Shown here in pieces: positions 30,466 through 40,949 of a DNA stretch of 64,000 bases. A program made the translations under genes and the position numbers. The stretch is from Palaemon carinicauda. Lineage: Eukaryota > Arthropoda > Malacostraca > Decapoda > Palaemonidae. The DNA is taken from contig NC_090750.1 of assembly GCF_036898095.1 (NCBI RefSeq), positions 94,229,412-94,293,411 on the forward strand, in the 5' to 3' direction. The notes below the pieces were generated by a model. That model saw only the letters and a program-made list of their open reading frames with translations. It did no database searches and was not told the origin of the DNA. Numbering within the stretch: position 1 is the stretch's first letter; every line of letters starts with the position of its first letter.

Positions 30466-33400
30466 CTAGCGTTTGCGGCCTCGGCCGCTCCCTCTAGGAT
30501 TCTTTCCTCCCCTGGAGGACTTTTTGCCTTTCTTCTCCTTGACAGGAACGGGCTTAGACACCACCGTCTTTGCTGCCGCTGCCGGTTTCGTGGTCTTGGT
30601 AGGGCGTGGCTGCTGGGGTGCTGGAGGTTTATAGGGCTTCAATGTCAGAGCCCTATGTAGGAGAGAATCCTGGTTGGACTTCCTCCACCTCTCAGCGGCC
30701 TGCTCCACGTCCCTAGGCTCAAACAAGTTCTTTCCCATGACGGAAGAATGTCTGAGCCTGCTGATCTCGGTATTAGGGACCTTTTGATGGAACCTCTCAG
30801 ACACCGCATCTCGACGTTTCAAGATGGTGTTAGCCCACAAGTTCGAGACTTGGTGGGCTAGAAACTCGATTGTGCGAGTACCGGAGAGTAAAAAGGTCTC
30901 CATAGCCTTCCTGGTACTTTCTTTGGATAAATCTCCGAACGTATCAGGATACTTAATGTCCTACCCAGATATCCAGCCACGAAGTGGCCTGCATGGCACA
31001 CTTCGCCACCTTCTCCTGGCTAAGGATCTCCGTTGCCGAGAACGAGACCTGCCGGTTGGAGTCTCTCTCAAGAGGGACTCCCCTGGTAAGCTCTTCCAAC
31101 GAATGGTGAAGGGGAAGAGCCAAACAAGTCTCCTCTACGATGTCGAAGTACCTCCTCTGTTGGACACGAGGAGGTGGGAGGAGCTTGTTTCCGGCGCTAG
31201 ATCGGCTGGAGGAGGCTAGCTCGGAGAGCTGAACTTAGATCTTGTCTCTGGCACTCATGATCCCTTGAGACCAGGGCAAAGCCGCACTGGCCTTCGAGGG
31301 TTTTTGAGTCCCAAAGACTCGGTCCAAGACCGTGTCTTTGCCCTCATGAGGAGGAATCTCTCGGTCAGCAAACCCATTGAGATTCCTCATAAGGGTCAGA
31401 ACCTGCCAGAACGCGTGCTCTGACTCCTGCAGCTCTCCTCCTGAAGGACTAGCAGCGAAGTCTCCTGTCCCCAAAGGCTCTTCTTAGGGGGACTCGCGGA
31501 CATTCTCCGAGTGACTGGCTGGCTCCGGTCAAAGTCTTGATGAAGACTTTGGTACAGTCTTGGAGTCCTTCGACTCCCTCCTGGGAGGGATGCAAGACTC
31601 CAACAACGACGGTGGTAGGCTCTTCTCCACCCCTACCCGAGAAGACTTTCCAGTGCGAGGTGGGGTTTCCCTCATTGGTGCGATGGGGGAACGCCTCACC
31701 TCACGTGACTCCCCTGAGGACGGGAAGTCTTCGTCCGAAGGGGAGGGAGAAAAAGGCTGGGGGGGTGAGGAGGCCTGCCTCAAGGACTTACGAGGAGTCA
31801 GCTTTGCCCTCGGAGAAGTTACCATGTTTGAAACTCCTCTTTTCCTCTTCAGGGGAATAGAAGCTGCCAAGGATTTGTGGCCCAGGTCAGAGAAAATAGG
31901 CTTAAATGCCTGCACGACCGCCTGACCAGTGTCCCAAACCAAGGCTGCTGGCTGACGGCTGCGCTGTCAGATACTCCCTATGGAGGGAAAGGGATCGACC
32001 GATCCCTGGGAGGAGTTACTAAAGTGGGGTTCGCCTGAAAAGAAGAGGATAATGGAGAAGAAATGTCCCTGGGGGGAGGGATGCAACGATGACGACCTTG
32101 CCGCGCGTTGTCCTGCAGCCTCGCGCATGAGGGGGTATTGGCGATCGTGCAATGGGGAATACCCTGGGTCGCGCGCGGGAGACTGTTGGCGCGCGTGCGC
32201 GGGCTAATGTTGGAGCGCGTGCGCGCACGCGCGGGCGATGGCAATGGCGAGGGTGCGTGCGGCCGCGCGGCCGAGCGATGGGTATAGGAGTGCGAGCCAG
32301 AGACAGCAGAGGGTGCGCAGAAGGAAGATTACGTGCTCGCGCGCGCAGCGTCAGGATGAAGAGCCCGTGCGGGCGATGATACCGTTGGGCACGCGTGCGC
32401 AAGAGAGACATCTCTTGCGCGCGGGCGCGCATGAGTGCACACATCAGGATGGGGAGATGGGCGTGGGCACGCAGGGCGCGCGTGCGCATCCTCGTGGGCG
32501 CAAGTGGGAGACTGCGCGCGAAGGCGTGCTGGCGAGGGATGGCGCGCAGGAGGAGATCGACGGCGCGTTGGCGAGGGCTGACGAGCAGGGGAAGTATTCA
32601 ACTTCCCTACTGCGCCCAGATCAGAAGATCGTGGGCGTGCAGGAGATCGTTGGCACAGAGAGCACTGGCGTGCAGGAGATCGTTGGCACAGAGAGCACTG
32701 GCGTGCAGGCAAGCGCTGGCGCGTTAGCGAGCGCTGGCGCGTTGGCGAGCACTGGCGCGCAGGAGAACTATGGCGTGCATGGCGCGCAGAAGGTTGAAGG
32801 CGCGCAGTAGTGCGCTGGCGATCAGGAGAGCGCTGGCGCCCAGGTGAGCACTGACGCCCAGGTGAGCGCCTGCACGCAGGTGAGCACTGGCACGTAAGGG
32901 ACGTATGCGCCAACTTGCACATACGCCCTTGTTGCCCCGAAGGGACCGTTGCCTGTCTCACAACAACAGGGTGTGTCGGCGGCCACAGCGCATCAGCAGC
33001 CAGGAACGGCGACGGCAGGTCAGCAGGTCTAACGGGTGGAAGGTCGACGTGTCCTTTGTAAGGACGACCTTCCACCGAAGGGGATCGCGAACGATCCGCA
33101 GAGAGGTACAGGGTTGTAGCTGGGAAAGTCGGAGAACGATGGTGAGGCTCCTCTGCGGCGGACTGCGGAGGAGACGATGAACCGAAGAGGCGCCTCCTCA
33201 CACCCTTGTGAGGTGAAGGAAGGCGAGCCTTACGCCGTATGCGCCCTTTGGGGGCCGTAGGGTCAGCGAGCTGACCGTCAGCAGTCCTCCGAAGAGGAGT
33301 CTCTGTGAGTGAACTCCCCCGAGGGGAAGAATCACCGGCAGGAGAGACTGTTGGACTTAGTTCCTCCCTCAAAGGATGAGCAGAGGGAGAAACTAAGACT

Positions 33401-34068
33401 TCAGCTACAGCATGGTTTATCAGGTGCAGAGGTCGGAGATACCGCATCGGAAGCCTCTGCCACCACAACGTCGACGATAGACAGAGGATCAACCTCTGCC
33501 AAAGTCGGCGATTGTTTGACAGCGGCACCCAACCGGATCATGTGAAACAAGGCTTCCTTGGAGGGCAAACCCTCAAGCCCCAAGGAAGACCAAAGCTGAA
33601 ACAAATCATTAGTACACAAATTAATATTCAAATCCTCCTCCAGGGGAAGAGGTGGAGCTGCCTCGCTATGGAAGGCAACTCCCTCTCCCGAACCCCGAGT
33701 TCGGCAACAGAACTATGGCCTACACTACCACTCGACAGTTTCTCGGAAGAAACCGATCGAGCTGGAGCTTCGGAGGAGGTTTGGGCAACGGATGAAGAAT
33801 CCTTAGGATTTTCTCCTTTCAAAGAAACTATCAAAGGAGAAATATCCCGCTTGGACTTCTTCTTCCGTCGCCGAGAAAACCTCTCCCACTGGGAGGTAGA
33901 CCACTCCCTACACTCACCACACTTATTAGTTCTATCACACCATTGGCCCCTACAATAAGGACAAAGGGTGTGAGGGTCCGTATCGACCGCCGACATAAAC
34001 GTACCACAAGGGCGGTTGGGTAATCCAGGACACTTTCGCATGATAGCAGAGGCCAACTTCAAACACAC
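30466..34068 (-). pseudogene. DIRS element E gag-like ORF1, long, several frame changes
   Basis: Reads from the ATG at 34041. The N-terminus has a cysteine cluster (C4, C12, H24, C27, C30, C35, C41, C44; core DPHTLCPYCR) matching that of C and D in spacing. A Lys/Arg-rich helix and acidic Ser-rich region follow. A long frame at 33528-32329 carries RSP-rich tandem repeats. Frames at 31942-31529 and 31474-31235 are Ser/Pro-rich and charged. The last frame, 30903-30466, holds NTILKRRDAVSERFHQKVP, LFEPRDVEQAAERWR and a basic RGGKNPRGSGRG tail. A pyrimidine tract ending ACAG at about 34069-34085, just upstream of the ATG, looks like a 3' splice site. About 3.6 kb makes it unusually long for an ORF1. 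Confidence 0.65.
32100..32910. repeat. RSP-type tandem repeats in element E ORF1
   Basis: GC-rich (GCGCGC-dense) repeats. The clearest is an exact 33-bp unit repeated twice at about 32637-32704 (GTGCAGGAGATCGTTGGCAC, then AGAGAGCACTGGC). On the minus strand it encodes an eleven-residue period, CQRSPARQCSL. Shorter units such as AGCGCTGGCGCGTTGGCG and GAGCACTGGCGCGCAGG follow. 33 is a multiple of 3, so the frame is kept. Confidence 0.75.
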
Positions 34069-34149
34069 CTGTAAAAAAAAAAAAGCAAAAAGCATTAATG
34101 GCTGTCAGAGAGACGAGGGTGAAAGCGGACACGTCCGACTACCACCTGA

Positions 34150-34341
34150 GCCGAGAGCAAAGTGAGCTCAAGCACAGGTGTGTGTGAGGGGGCGGGTAGC
34201 AAGCTACCCTCCCTACCCCCAGCTAACTAGCGGTGGGGTAGTAAACCCTCGTTAAAATTCTAATGGCTCGTCATTTCAGCTACGCCGAAAGTAATAACCC
34301 CTATTAAATAGCGTGGTTTGTATGTCAGTTACAGAACAAAT
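34150..34341 (-). repeat. Right inverted terminal repeat of element E
   Basis: Reverse complement of 20020-20215 with the E-specific CCCCTATTAAATAGCG, ending GTCAGTTACAGAACAAAT. Confidence 0.8.
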
Positions 34342-35040
34342 ACAGTAATATTGAGCTTCGCAAACTAACATTGGTAATGTTAGCATAACATGATAACATT
34401 AGCAGTGTTTTTCATTTATTTTTTGTCATTCTACTTGTCTGTTGTATTCGCTCTCGTTCGTTCGTTTGTACATAGCAGGTTTCGACCTTCTGCACAAAAA
34501 CCCCTCCTACCTGCGCATAGACGCCTCCTCCACCAATAGGATTTCCTCTTCTCTAGCCGTCAAATTTAACTATTCGACTTCACCCGGTTTATTCAAGTAT
34601 TTGACTTGATCCAGTACAACTATGCCATCCCTTTTATGTAATACCTTCGTATACATATTACATTTGACCCCATTATTACTCTTTTTATTATCCTATACCT
34701 TATAAAATCACCTCATTTTATATTCCCATTAAATATTATTCATCATACACTCAATTTTATCTTGCTATATTACTTTTATATATTTTGTTATTACCTTGTC
34801 ATGCCCAGATTTCACATAAATACTTGCTCTGGACAAGTTTCCCCTTCTGGTTCATTCATGTTTACTCTCTAGACCCGTTGCTTTTCCGTTAACCAATCAA
34901 GAACTCATACATATGGAAACTTTGCACAGGGGGTGGGGGTTAACATTTCCCTACCCCCACCTTCCAACAAACACTTTTCCGTGGAAACCTTTGTCCAGGT
35001 CAGGTCTTTGTTAGTTCAAGTGACGTGTTTTTGCGTATTT
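34342..35040. other. Non-coding stretch right of element E
   Basis: AT-rich, with no gene I can support. It contains short TTCGTTCG and TGTTAGCATAACA-type words; the GCTAACATT motif returns in the duplicated repeats further right. Confidence 0.4.
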
Positions 35041-35044
35041 TACG

Positions 35045-35200
35045 ATGGAAGTTTTAGAAACTTGTAACGACTGCAGCAATCCATACTTGGAAGTATTTCG
35101 GTGAATTGCAATGTTGATAATTTTCTTAAATCTCATAATGTAATAGCCCAATGTTTACAGTGTCCCAAGTGCAGTACTAAGCTAAGACAAAGAAGTTAAG
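35045..35200 (+). pseudogene. Possible exon remnant with CxxC motif
   Basis: From the ATG at 35045 a short frame reads MEVLETCNDCSNPYLEVFR and stops at once. A second frame just downstream reads NFLKSHNVIAQCLQCPKCST and ends near 35199. The paired CxxC motifs suggest a small zinc-binding segment, such as the N-terminus of ISXO2/Merlin-type transposase proteins. A frameshift would be needed to join the two parts. This is a weak call from a short match of style only. Confidence 0.25.
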
Positions 35201-35300
35201 ACGTCACAGATTCACAGTCACAACACCACGGTGACTCCAGTTTCGTCGTTATATATTTGCAGGTAGAACCTTGGATAGGGGTTGTGACCTGGGAATGTTT

Positions 35301-35655
35301 GTGACCTGGGAAGGTGGTCTGGGGGCTTGCCCCCGGGTAGGGGTTGTGACCTGGGAACTTCTAGGTTAGGTTAAGTGGGTTTGTTAGGTTCTGTACCCTT
35401 CTGTACCTTTTTATATATTGTGTAAAAGGTATATGGAAAAATGCTTTAAAATACACATGCTAATATTATCGTAGCATTGCTAATGTTAGCAATGGCAGTG
35501 TAACATTGGTAACGTTGGGTAACATTGCTAAAGTAAGCGTTCGCAGTACATACGTTCTTGACGAGTGAAGTGACACAGAAATTGAACAAGTCATTATATT
35601 TAAAAATTTCAAAAGAAAATATATAACAAGAGACCTTATATTTAAACATTTCAAC
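35301..35655 (+). repeat. Segmental duplication, copy 1
   Basis: Begins TGACCTGGGAAGGTGGTC and ends around CTTATATTTAAACATTTCAA. The same block recurs at 37699-38119. It contains the hairpin GGGGGCTTGCCCCC, a TAGGTTAGGTTA stretch and one copy of the CATTGCTAATGTTAGCAATG palindrome. Confidence 0.85.
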
Positions 35656-35705
35656 AGAAAATAGGAGCCTTTGTAGTATATGGGGACAGGCTTTTGACCG
35701 GCCGA

Positions 35706-35990
35706 AAATCGAGTAAAAAAAGTCCGAAATCGGCTCTTTTTTATGGGAATGATCACGAAATGAAATAATATTAATTTCACTAGTTTTGTAATTGCTTGTC
35801 CCAACAATCTACATATTAGGACCACTCTGGTCATGGATGTCGGAAACATGCGAAAAAAAAGTTCGAAATCTGCTCTTCTTCGCAGGAATGATCACGGAAT
35901 GAAATATTAAATTCACTAGTTTTGTAAATGCTTGTCCCAACAATCTACATACTAGGACCACTCTGGTCATGGATGTCGGAAACGTGCGAG
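35706..35990 (+). repeat. Diverged tandem duplication of about 145 bp
   Basis: 35706-35850 and 35857-35990 share AAAAAGTCCGAAATCGGCTC (with variants), GGAATGATCACGAAATGAAA, CACTAGTTTTGTAAT, TGCTTGTCCCAACAATCTAC and CACTCTGGTCATGGATGTCG. Both end GGAAACRTGCG. The origin is unknown. Confidence 0.8.
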
Positions 35991-36119
35991 AAAAATGGAC
36001 AACTAACCCAAAATTCTCCTCCTAACCTGACCTACAAGCCATGTCCTTACCTTCCTCGTGAACTAACCGGGGGGGCTAACGCCCCCCTGCGACCCCCCAA
36101 ACACTGTCGCTAACATACA

Positions 36120-36205
36120 AACCACACAAACCCAACCTAACCGAACCTAGTAGTTCCCAGGTCACTACCCCTACCCGGGGGCAAGCCCCCGGACCCCCTT
36201 CGTAA
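36120..36205 (-). repeat. Inverted copy of part of the segmental duplication
   Basis: The reverse complement of this segment matches 35310-35385: CGAAGGGGGTCCGGGGGCTT, GCCCCCGGGTAGGGGTAGTG, ACCTGGGAACTACTAGGTTC and GGTTGGGTTTGTGTGG. It makes a large inverted repeat with copies 1 and 2. Confidence 0.75.
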
Positions 36206-36294
36206 GTCTCTCTCCTACACAAAAAAAGGTATGGGCAGCACTCAAAATTATATCTTAACCACATTGTCATAATAAAAAAGTACTCAGGCTTACC

Positions 36295-36824
36295 TTAACC
36301 CTTTTACCCCCAGGCTATTTGGAAATTTCCAACCCTTAACCCCCAGGGGGTTATTTTTTTCCAAGCACATTTTGCAGTATATTTTTTTTTAAATTGCTCT
36401 AAAAGCCTTAATTTTTGTCATAGAGAGGTCAGGTTGGTCTCATTCTCTTGGAAAATGCCTGAATTTTCTCAAAAACTTATCAAAAAATATGAAAAACTTA
36501 TTTTTATAGCATTTTTTTGCAAGGACGTACCGGTACGTCCATGGGGGTAAAGGGATGGCTTTTGTGAAACGTACCAGTACGTCCTTTGGGGGTAAAAGGG
36601 TTAACATTCGATGTCGCAACATCAATTGTACACTTCTCACATGGACCCCTAAAATCCCCTAAGAGGCCTTCTCGAAATAAATAATGAAAGAATTCGGGGA
36701 TAACTCGAGTAAAATCACGTAGGTGTATATACCTTAGAGTCTTAATTGAATCAATTTGATCAATATGAGTGATATACTCAGCAACATCGCTCAAAGAGAA
36801 ACTGTACGAAACATGTCTATCCAT
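36295..36824 (-). pseudogene. Possible host exon or transposase N-terminus, interrupted by a MITE
   Basis: From the ATG at 36824 a frame reads MDRHVSYSFSLSDVAEYI, then RYIHLRDFTRVIPEFFHYLF and GDFRGPCEKCTIDVATSNV, and meets the MITE at 36600. Beyond the MITE, GTTAAG is followed by GTAAGCC, a good 5' splice donor (exon end at 36294). Without the MITE the reading would run straight into the donor. The GPCEKC part looks like one half of a zinc ribbon, as found at the start of ISXO2/Merlin-like transposase proteins. I do not recognise the gene itself. Confidence 0.35.
36299..36600. mobile_element. piggyBac-type MITE with TTAA duplications
   Basis: 302 bp bounded by TTAA on both sides (36295-36298 and 36601-36604). 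The perfect 14-bp terminal inverted repeats read CCCTTTTACCCCCA inward from each end. Inside are further inverted motifs (ACGTACCGGTACGT, and a second GGGGGTAAAGGG). It encodes no protein, so it is a non-autonomous element, and the TTAA target and CCCT ends point to the piggyBac superfamily. Confidence 0.85.
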
Positions 36825-37698
36825 TACGGCGGTTAGAGTTGGAAAGGGTCGACTCCAGGTCAATCTCGGGTCATGTGGGGGGGGATGAAAAATTAGAAAT
36901 CACGCGGCCAACGAAAGGTTTAGTTCGGTTGCTATGTTTGGCACTGGCTTTATCTACTGATATATCTTAACTAGATGTTGGCTAACCTAACGTTTGGTTG
37001 TATATAAAACAAATTAGTATTCGGCATAATTTCAGGACGTGTCCCAACGAAATAACAATCTTAACAAGAGGTTAAAAATGAAGATTGTTGGGATTAGCGA
37101 AAACATAAGTCCGATCATCGATAACTGTTCAAGCTTGCGCCACCAGCTGATAGGCGAACCGAGCGCCGCCAAACGGGTGTTGTTATAGTCAGGCAGGAAA
37201 CAATGCTTGCGGGAAATTTTACGACCGAGTAAGTTGGCCGTGGCTTCAGCGGACGACGCATTGTAACGACCATTCCCTAACCTAACATTTCATGATAATT
37301 ATCCTAGAAGTATCAAAAGTCACTATAAATGATGTGTCCCTAAAAAATACAAACTTAATAAAGGGGTTACAGTAATATGTAGATTGACGGGACAGTATTA
37401 AGTTGTAAAACCGAACGTTTCTTAGACTGGGATGACACGGGGTCTATCTATCGGGAAAGTTGGAAACTAAGCAGGAGCTACCCGTGACTTGCGTTCGGAC
37501 CGTGCTGAACTTAGAAAATATTGCCGTGGTAAAGGTAAATTATGATATTATTCAAAATGATAAAATATGATAAAATAACATCATATTATGGTATGTTGCA
37601 TCATTGTAAAGAACATCTTCCCCATAAGGAAAAACGATTTGGCTAGTAAAAAGAAAGATATTGCCCTGTCCCCAAAAACTACAGACACCCCATGTTGG
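36825..37698. other. Non-coding stretch
   Basis: AT-rich and without a supportable gene. It contains CCTAACCTAAC-type words near 36965 and 37267. 37411-37520 includes a GC-richer patch that I could not assign. Confidence 0.35.
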
Positions 37699-38119
37699 TG
37701 ACCTGGGAAGGTGGTCCGGGGGCTTGCCCCCGGGTAGGGGTTGTGACCTGGGAACTTCTAGGTTAGGTTAGGTGGGTTTGTTAGGTTCTGTACCCTTTTG
37801 TACCTTTTTATATATTGTGTAAAGGGTATATGGAAAAAATGCTTTAAAATACACATGCTAATATTATCGTAGCATTGCTAATGTTAGCAATGGCAGTGTA
37901 ACATTGCTAATGTTAGCAATGGCAGTGTAACATTGCTAATGTTAGCAATGGCAGTGTAACATTGCTAATGTTAGCAATGGCAGTGTAACATTGCTAAAGT
38001 AAGCGTTCGCAGTACATACGTTCTTGACGAGTGAAGTGACACAGAAATTGAACAAGTCATTGTTTAAAAATTTCAAAAGAAAATATATAACAAGAGATCT
38101 TATATTTAAACATTTCAAC
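37699..38119 (+). repeat. Segmental duplication, copy 2
   Basis: Matches 35301-35655. It differs mainly by a local expansion of the 29-bp palindromic repeat at 37873-37988. Confidence 0.85.
37873..37988 (+). repeat. 29-bp tandem repeat, four copies, palindromic core
   Basis: Unit starts at 37873, 37902, 37931 and 37960, with a partial fifth at 37989. Each unit holds ATTGCTAATGTTAGCAAT, a hairpin with an 8-bp stem and a TG loop, plus GGCAGTGTAAC. Copy 1 of the duplication has only one clear unit. Confidence 0.9.
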
Positions 38120-38253
38120 TTAAAGTTAGTCGAACTGGTTGTTCTGTTTGTGAATGAAATAAAAGTCAAACTCGGTCAAATCACGTTATTTACTACAGGA
38201 AAACATATATTTTCTGTTTGAGATCAGAATCTGTAATACAGTAAAACTTTACC

Positions 38254-38303
38254 TAGTATAGTATAGTATAGTATAGTATAATATAGTATAGTATGGTATA
38301 GTT
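38254..38303 (+). repeat. Pentanucleotide (AGTAT)n microsatellite
   Basis: About nine imperfect repeats of AGTAT, with AATAT and GGTAT variants. Confidence 0.85.
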
Positions 38304-38719
38304 AGTAATATGATAGGGAAGTGTTGTGGGCTGAAAGACGGGGGCAGACTTGATCTTATCACCTCTACAAACTCCTATAAGAATTCATATTATCATTGTA
38401 AACTATTAAACACTGGACGTATACTTACAATAACTATGAGCTTCATGAAGTGAGCGTCAGTGACAACGTTGGGTTGAGGAACTTGGGGATTTGTTGCTAT
38501 CTAGTAACAACTTTGTTGACGTTCCTGGTTCGGTTCCTGGTTCCTTATTGCTCACTCCGCAAAATAAGTTTGCGGGCACTCTATCTCTTTATAGATAGGT
38601 GCAAAGCTTCTAAGCTTATTCTTCTTATTAAGTTTATATCATCTGTGCCTTAAATAAATTAATATCATAATGAGGTTCACAATCTTTACTTTTATTCCCT
38701 TATACTTTGAAATTGGATA

Positions 38720-39590
38720 CGATAACACCTTGCTATCATCAGTTTTGGCAACCTGTTGTGGTAATCAGTTTGGGCTTCCTAAACTCTTCTTTTATATTCA
38801 TTGCCCTATCTATAAATTCAGCCAGATCCCTGCTAGGATTTTTTAGCATACCTAAACTTAATTCTACATTCTTTAGCTGTTCTAACTTTGGGCATAAAAA
38901 TAAATGTTCGGTGGTGTCTTCTTCCTCTTTGCATAGATCACACAAATTGTCATCATATTTTCCCCTGAAATTTGCTTTTAAGTTGAGCATATTTAATCTT
39001 GCTTTCATCACAAGGGATGCCTTATCCAGATACATTTCTCTGATATAAGGCATAGGGCCATTTCCTTTAATAAATCTTAATTTTTTCATTATTTTCTTTT
39101 TTTCTTCAATAGTTTCTTCTATTTTTTCTATAATTCTTTTCTTGATTTCTTTTTTCAGGGTCCTTTTCCCCCAACTTCTTATTTCTTCCACTTCCATCCC
39201 ATATTTACTGCAGATTTCTTCTACGCTCTTGCTCCAGCACTTCCCATACGGGTTCTTCAACTGATCCTCAATTATCTCTCTTACTAGTCTTTTTTCCTCG
39301 GAGTTTATGATGTTATGGAAGAGCATTAACGTTGACGTTGATTATCAACAGGTTCAGGTTCTGGGGTGAGGCATAGCCTTTACAACGGCGCCTTCAACGT
39401 TTATCTTCTTGTACTGTTTTGTCTTTTCTTCCACATCAGGTTTAATACTTCTTTTTTCTTTTCTATATTTGTCACTAAATAAAAATAATCCTACTATCTT
39501 CTTTAAGTCTTCCTCGTATGGTTGTTGTAGCTCAATTACTTCATTCCTTTCTTTTCTATATTCCTGGCAAAATAACAAAAAATGTATCAA
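38720..39590 (-). pseudogene. LINE C-terminal part
   Basis: The frame ending at 38739 (195 codons) is Lys/Glu-rich and helical, then carries a C-terminal zinc-finger-like motif, CDLCKEEEDTTEHLFLCP (C-x2-C-x9-H-x4-C), usual at the end of several non-LTR retrotransposon ORF2 proteins. The frame at 39590-39354 (QEYRKERNEVIELQQPYEED) belongs to the same element, and its near-identical counterpart lies on the other strand at 41183-41386. Which LINE clade this is I cannot say. Confidence 0.65.
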
Positions 39591-40066
39591 ATCTTCCTCC
39601 TCATTTTCACAAAAATTACAATTTATATTCCCCCATTGTGTCTATTTACAATATTTAGTTTTAACGTATTAGTTCTTGCTCTAAAAAAAATATCACTGAA
39701 GCAAATGTATTGTCATAAACTGACTCTTCTTTAATTTTTTTCTTCCACGTTCTATATATTTCTAAGCTCACTTTACTTTCTATTTCTTCTTTCCACTTTT
39801 CAGTATCCCACTTTCTGGTTTCAGTTTTTATTTCTACCTTGTTCATTCTTCTTATTTGTCTTATGCCTAAACTTAATTTTTCCAAATACCTTGCAGGTTG
39901 TTTCCACCATCTTCCTTCTTTTTCTTGAACATCCTAATTAACTATTTTCAGTATTTCCTTCTTTCCATTCAGGGTACGATTTAAGTACTACAGCTTCCCA
40001 TCCATCACCCTTGCTTTCATAGAAGATGCACCTATCTCCCCTCTTAGAGTAGTATTAGCTGTGCTT

Positions 40067-40680
40067 TTAGCGGCACCTAAAATCTTCCTGTATACCCCCA
40101 TTCGCTATTCTTTGTAGTTTCTCTATTTCAGTTTCTGTTAGATTTATAATACTTGTTCCATACAAAATAGATGGTAAAGCAATACTTTTCCAGAACGTTT
40201 TTCTTATTACTTTATTGCAACTTTTCTCTATAACTGAATATGTTGGACTAGCTAATTTTTGTGCATTTTCTATCATTACCCTTATCTGAGTTTTAAATAT
40301 ATTCCTATTATCGTCTAGCTTTATTCCTAAGTATGTTAAACTTTCTACTACTTTGATTCCCTCTATGTTATCTGGCTTTTCTTTCATATTGTAAATCATA
40401 TAACTCTTTTCTCTATTAATTTCTAACCCACATTTTTTACTAGTTTCTACTAAAATCTGGATGTTACGCTTTGCATTATTTATATCCTGTGCAATTATTA
40501 AGGCATTATCTGCAAAAATTAATGATTCTATCTTTATTAAATGATTTCTGAAACCGTTTCCTTCCTCTTCTATTTTCTTCATGACAATATACGTAATCAG
40601 TTTAAAAGTGAAGTTGATCCTGTGCAACCTTGTTTAATTCCACAAACCTTTTGTCAACAAACATCTGGAGGCGTTTGGTC
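40067..40680 (-). pseudogene. LINE reverse transcriptase, inactive
   Basis: The region upstream at 40645-40610 reads GIKQGCTGST, the conserved RT motif before the catalytic pair. A frameshift follows, and the next frame (40627-40067) contains LIFADNALIIAQ, where the usual second catalytic Asp of the ADD pair is Asn (AAT codon at 40505-40507). It continues NREKSYMIYNMK and LTYLGIKLDDN, typical of the RT thumb. The frameshift and the altered catalytic residue make it inactive. Confidence 0.75.
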
Positions 40681-40930
40681 TTTCCAGATATTTATTTCCT
40701 CTATCTAATCCATACATTATTCGTCTATATAAAGATTATTCGTATATTTGAAAATTTAAAATACTAAATTACTTTATTATCTTGTATCTATAATCTTTTT
40801 ATTCAAATAAAAACAATATTTTCATAATAAATAATCCAGACTAGTAAAATGATTAGTTCTATGAGGAAAATCTTTTCCTGCGATCAAATGAGTTCGCAAT
40901 CATTATGTAAACACTTAAAACATGATCGTG
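40681..40930. other. AT-rich spacer between inverted LINE copies
   Basis: No gene seen. It separates the minus-strand LINE from the plus-strand fragment. Confidence 0.4.
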
Positions 40931-40949
40931 ATGAATACGAACAAGGGAT

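Larger units (their letters stand above)
20001..34341 (-). mobile_element. DIRS retrotransposon E, interrupted by element D
   Basis: E starts at GATAAATTCG (20001) and ends CAGAACAAAT (34341). Removing D (20287-27047) leaves about 7.58 kb of the same family as B, F, G and H. It has both terminal repeats, a split ICR, a 3' region, recombinase, Dam-like/RNase H, reverse transcriptase and a long ORF1, all on the minus strand. Its terminal repeats and ICR all carry the E-specific TTTAATAGGGG in place of TTTACATGGGG. Several frameshifts in the polymerase and ORF1 make it defective, but the recombinase is open. Confidence 0.88.

Noticed and set aside
32238..32810. 190-codon plus-strand frame in element E
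   Set aside because: Antisense shadow of the RSP-repeat region; no domain and no independent start signal.
33333..33960. Plus-strand frames at 33309-33958
   Set aside because: Antisense to the N-terminal half of element E ORF1, with no recognisable domain.
37411..37520. A second 5S-like sequence
   Set aside because: A short resemblance (AACTAAGCAGGAGCTACCCG) does not extend to box C or the overall 5S layout.
35340..37775. TTAGG/CCTAACC words as an interstitial telomere repeat
   Set aside because: Only two to three units occur at any place (for example TAGGTTAGGTTAGG near 37762); too short for a telomeric array, and they belong to the duplicated segment.
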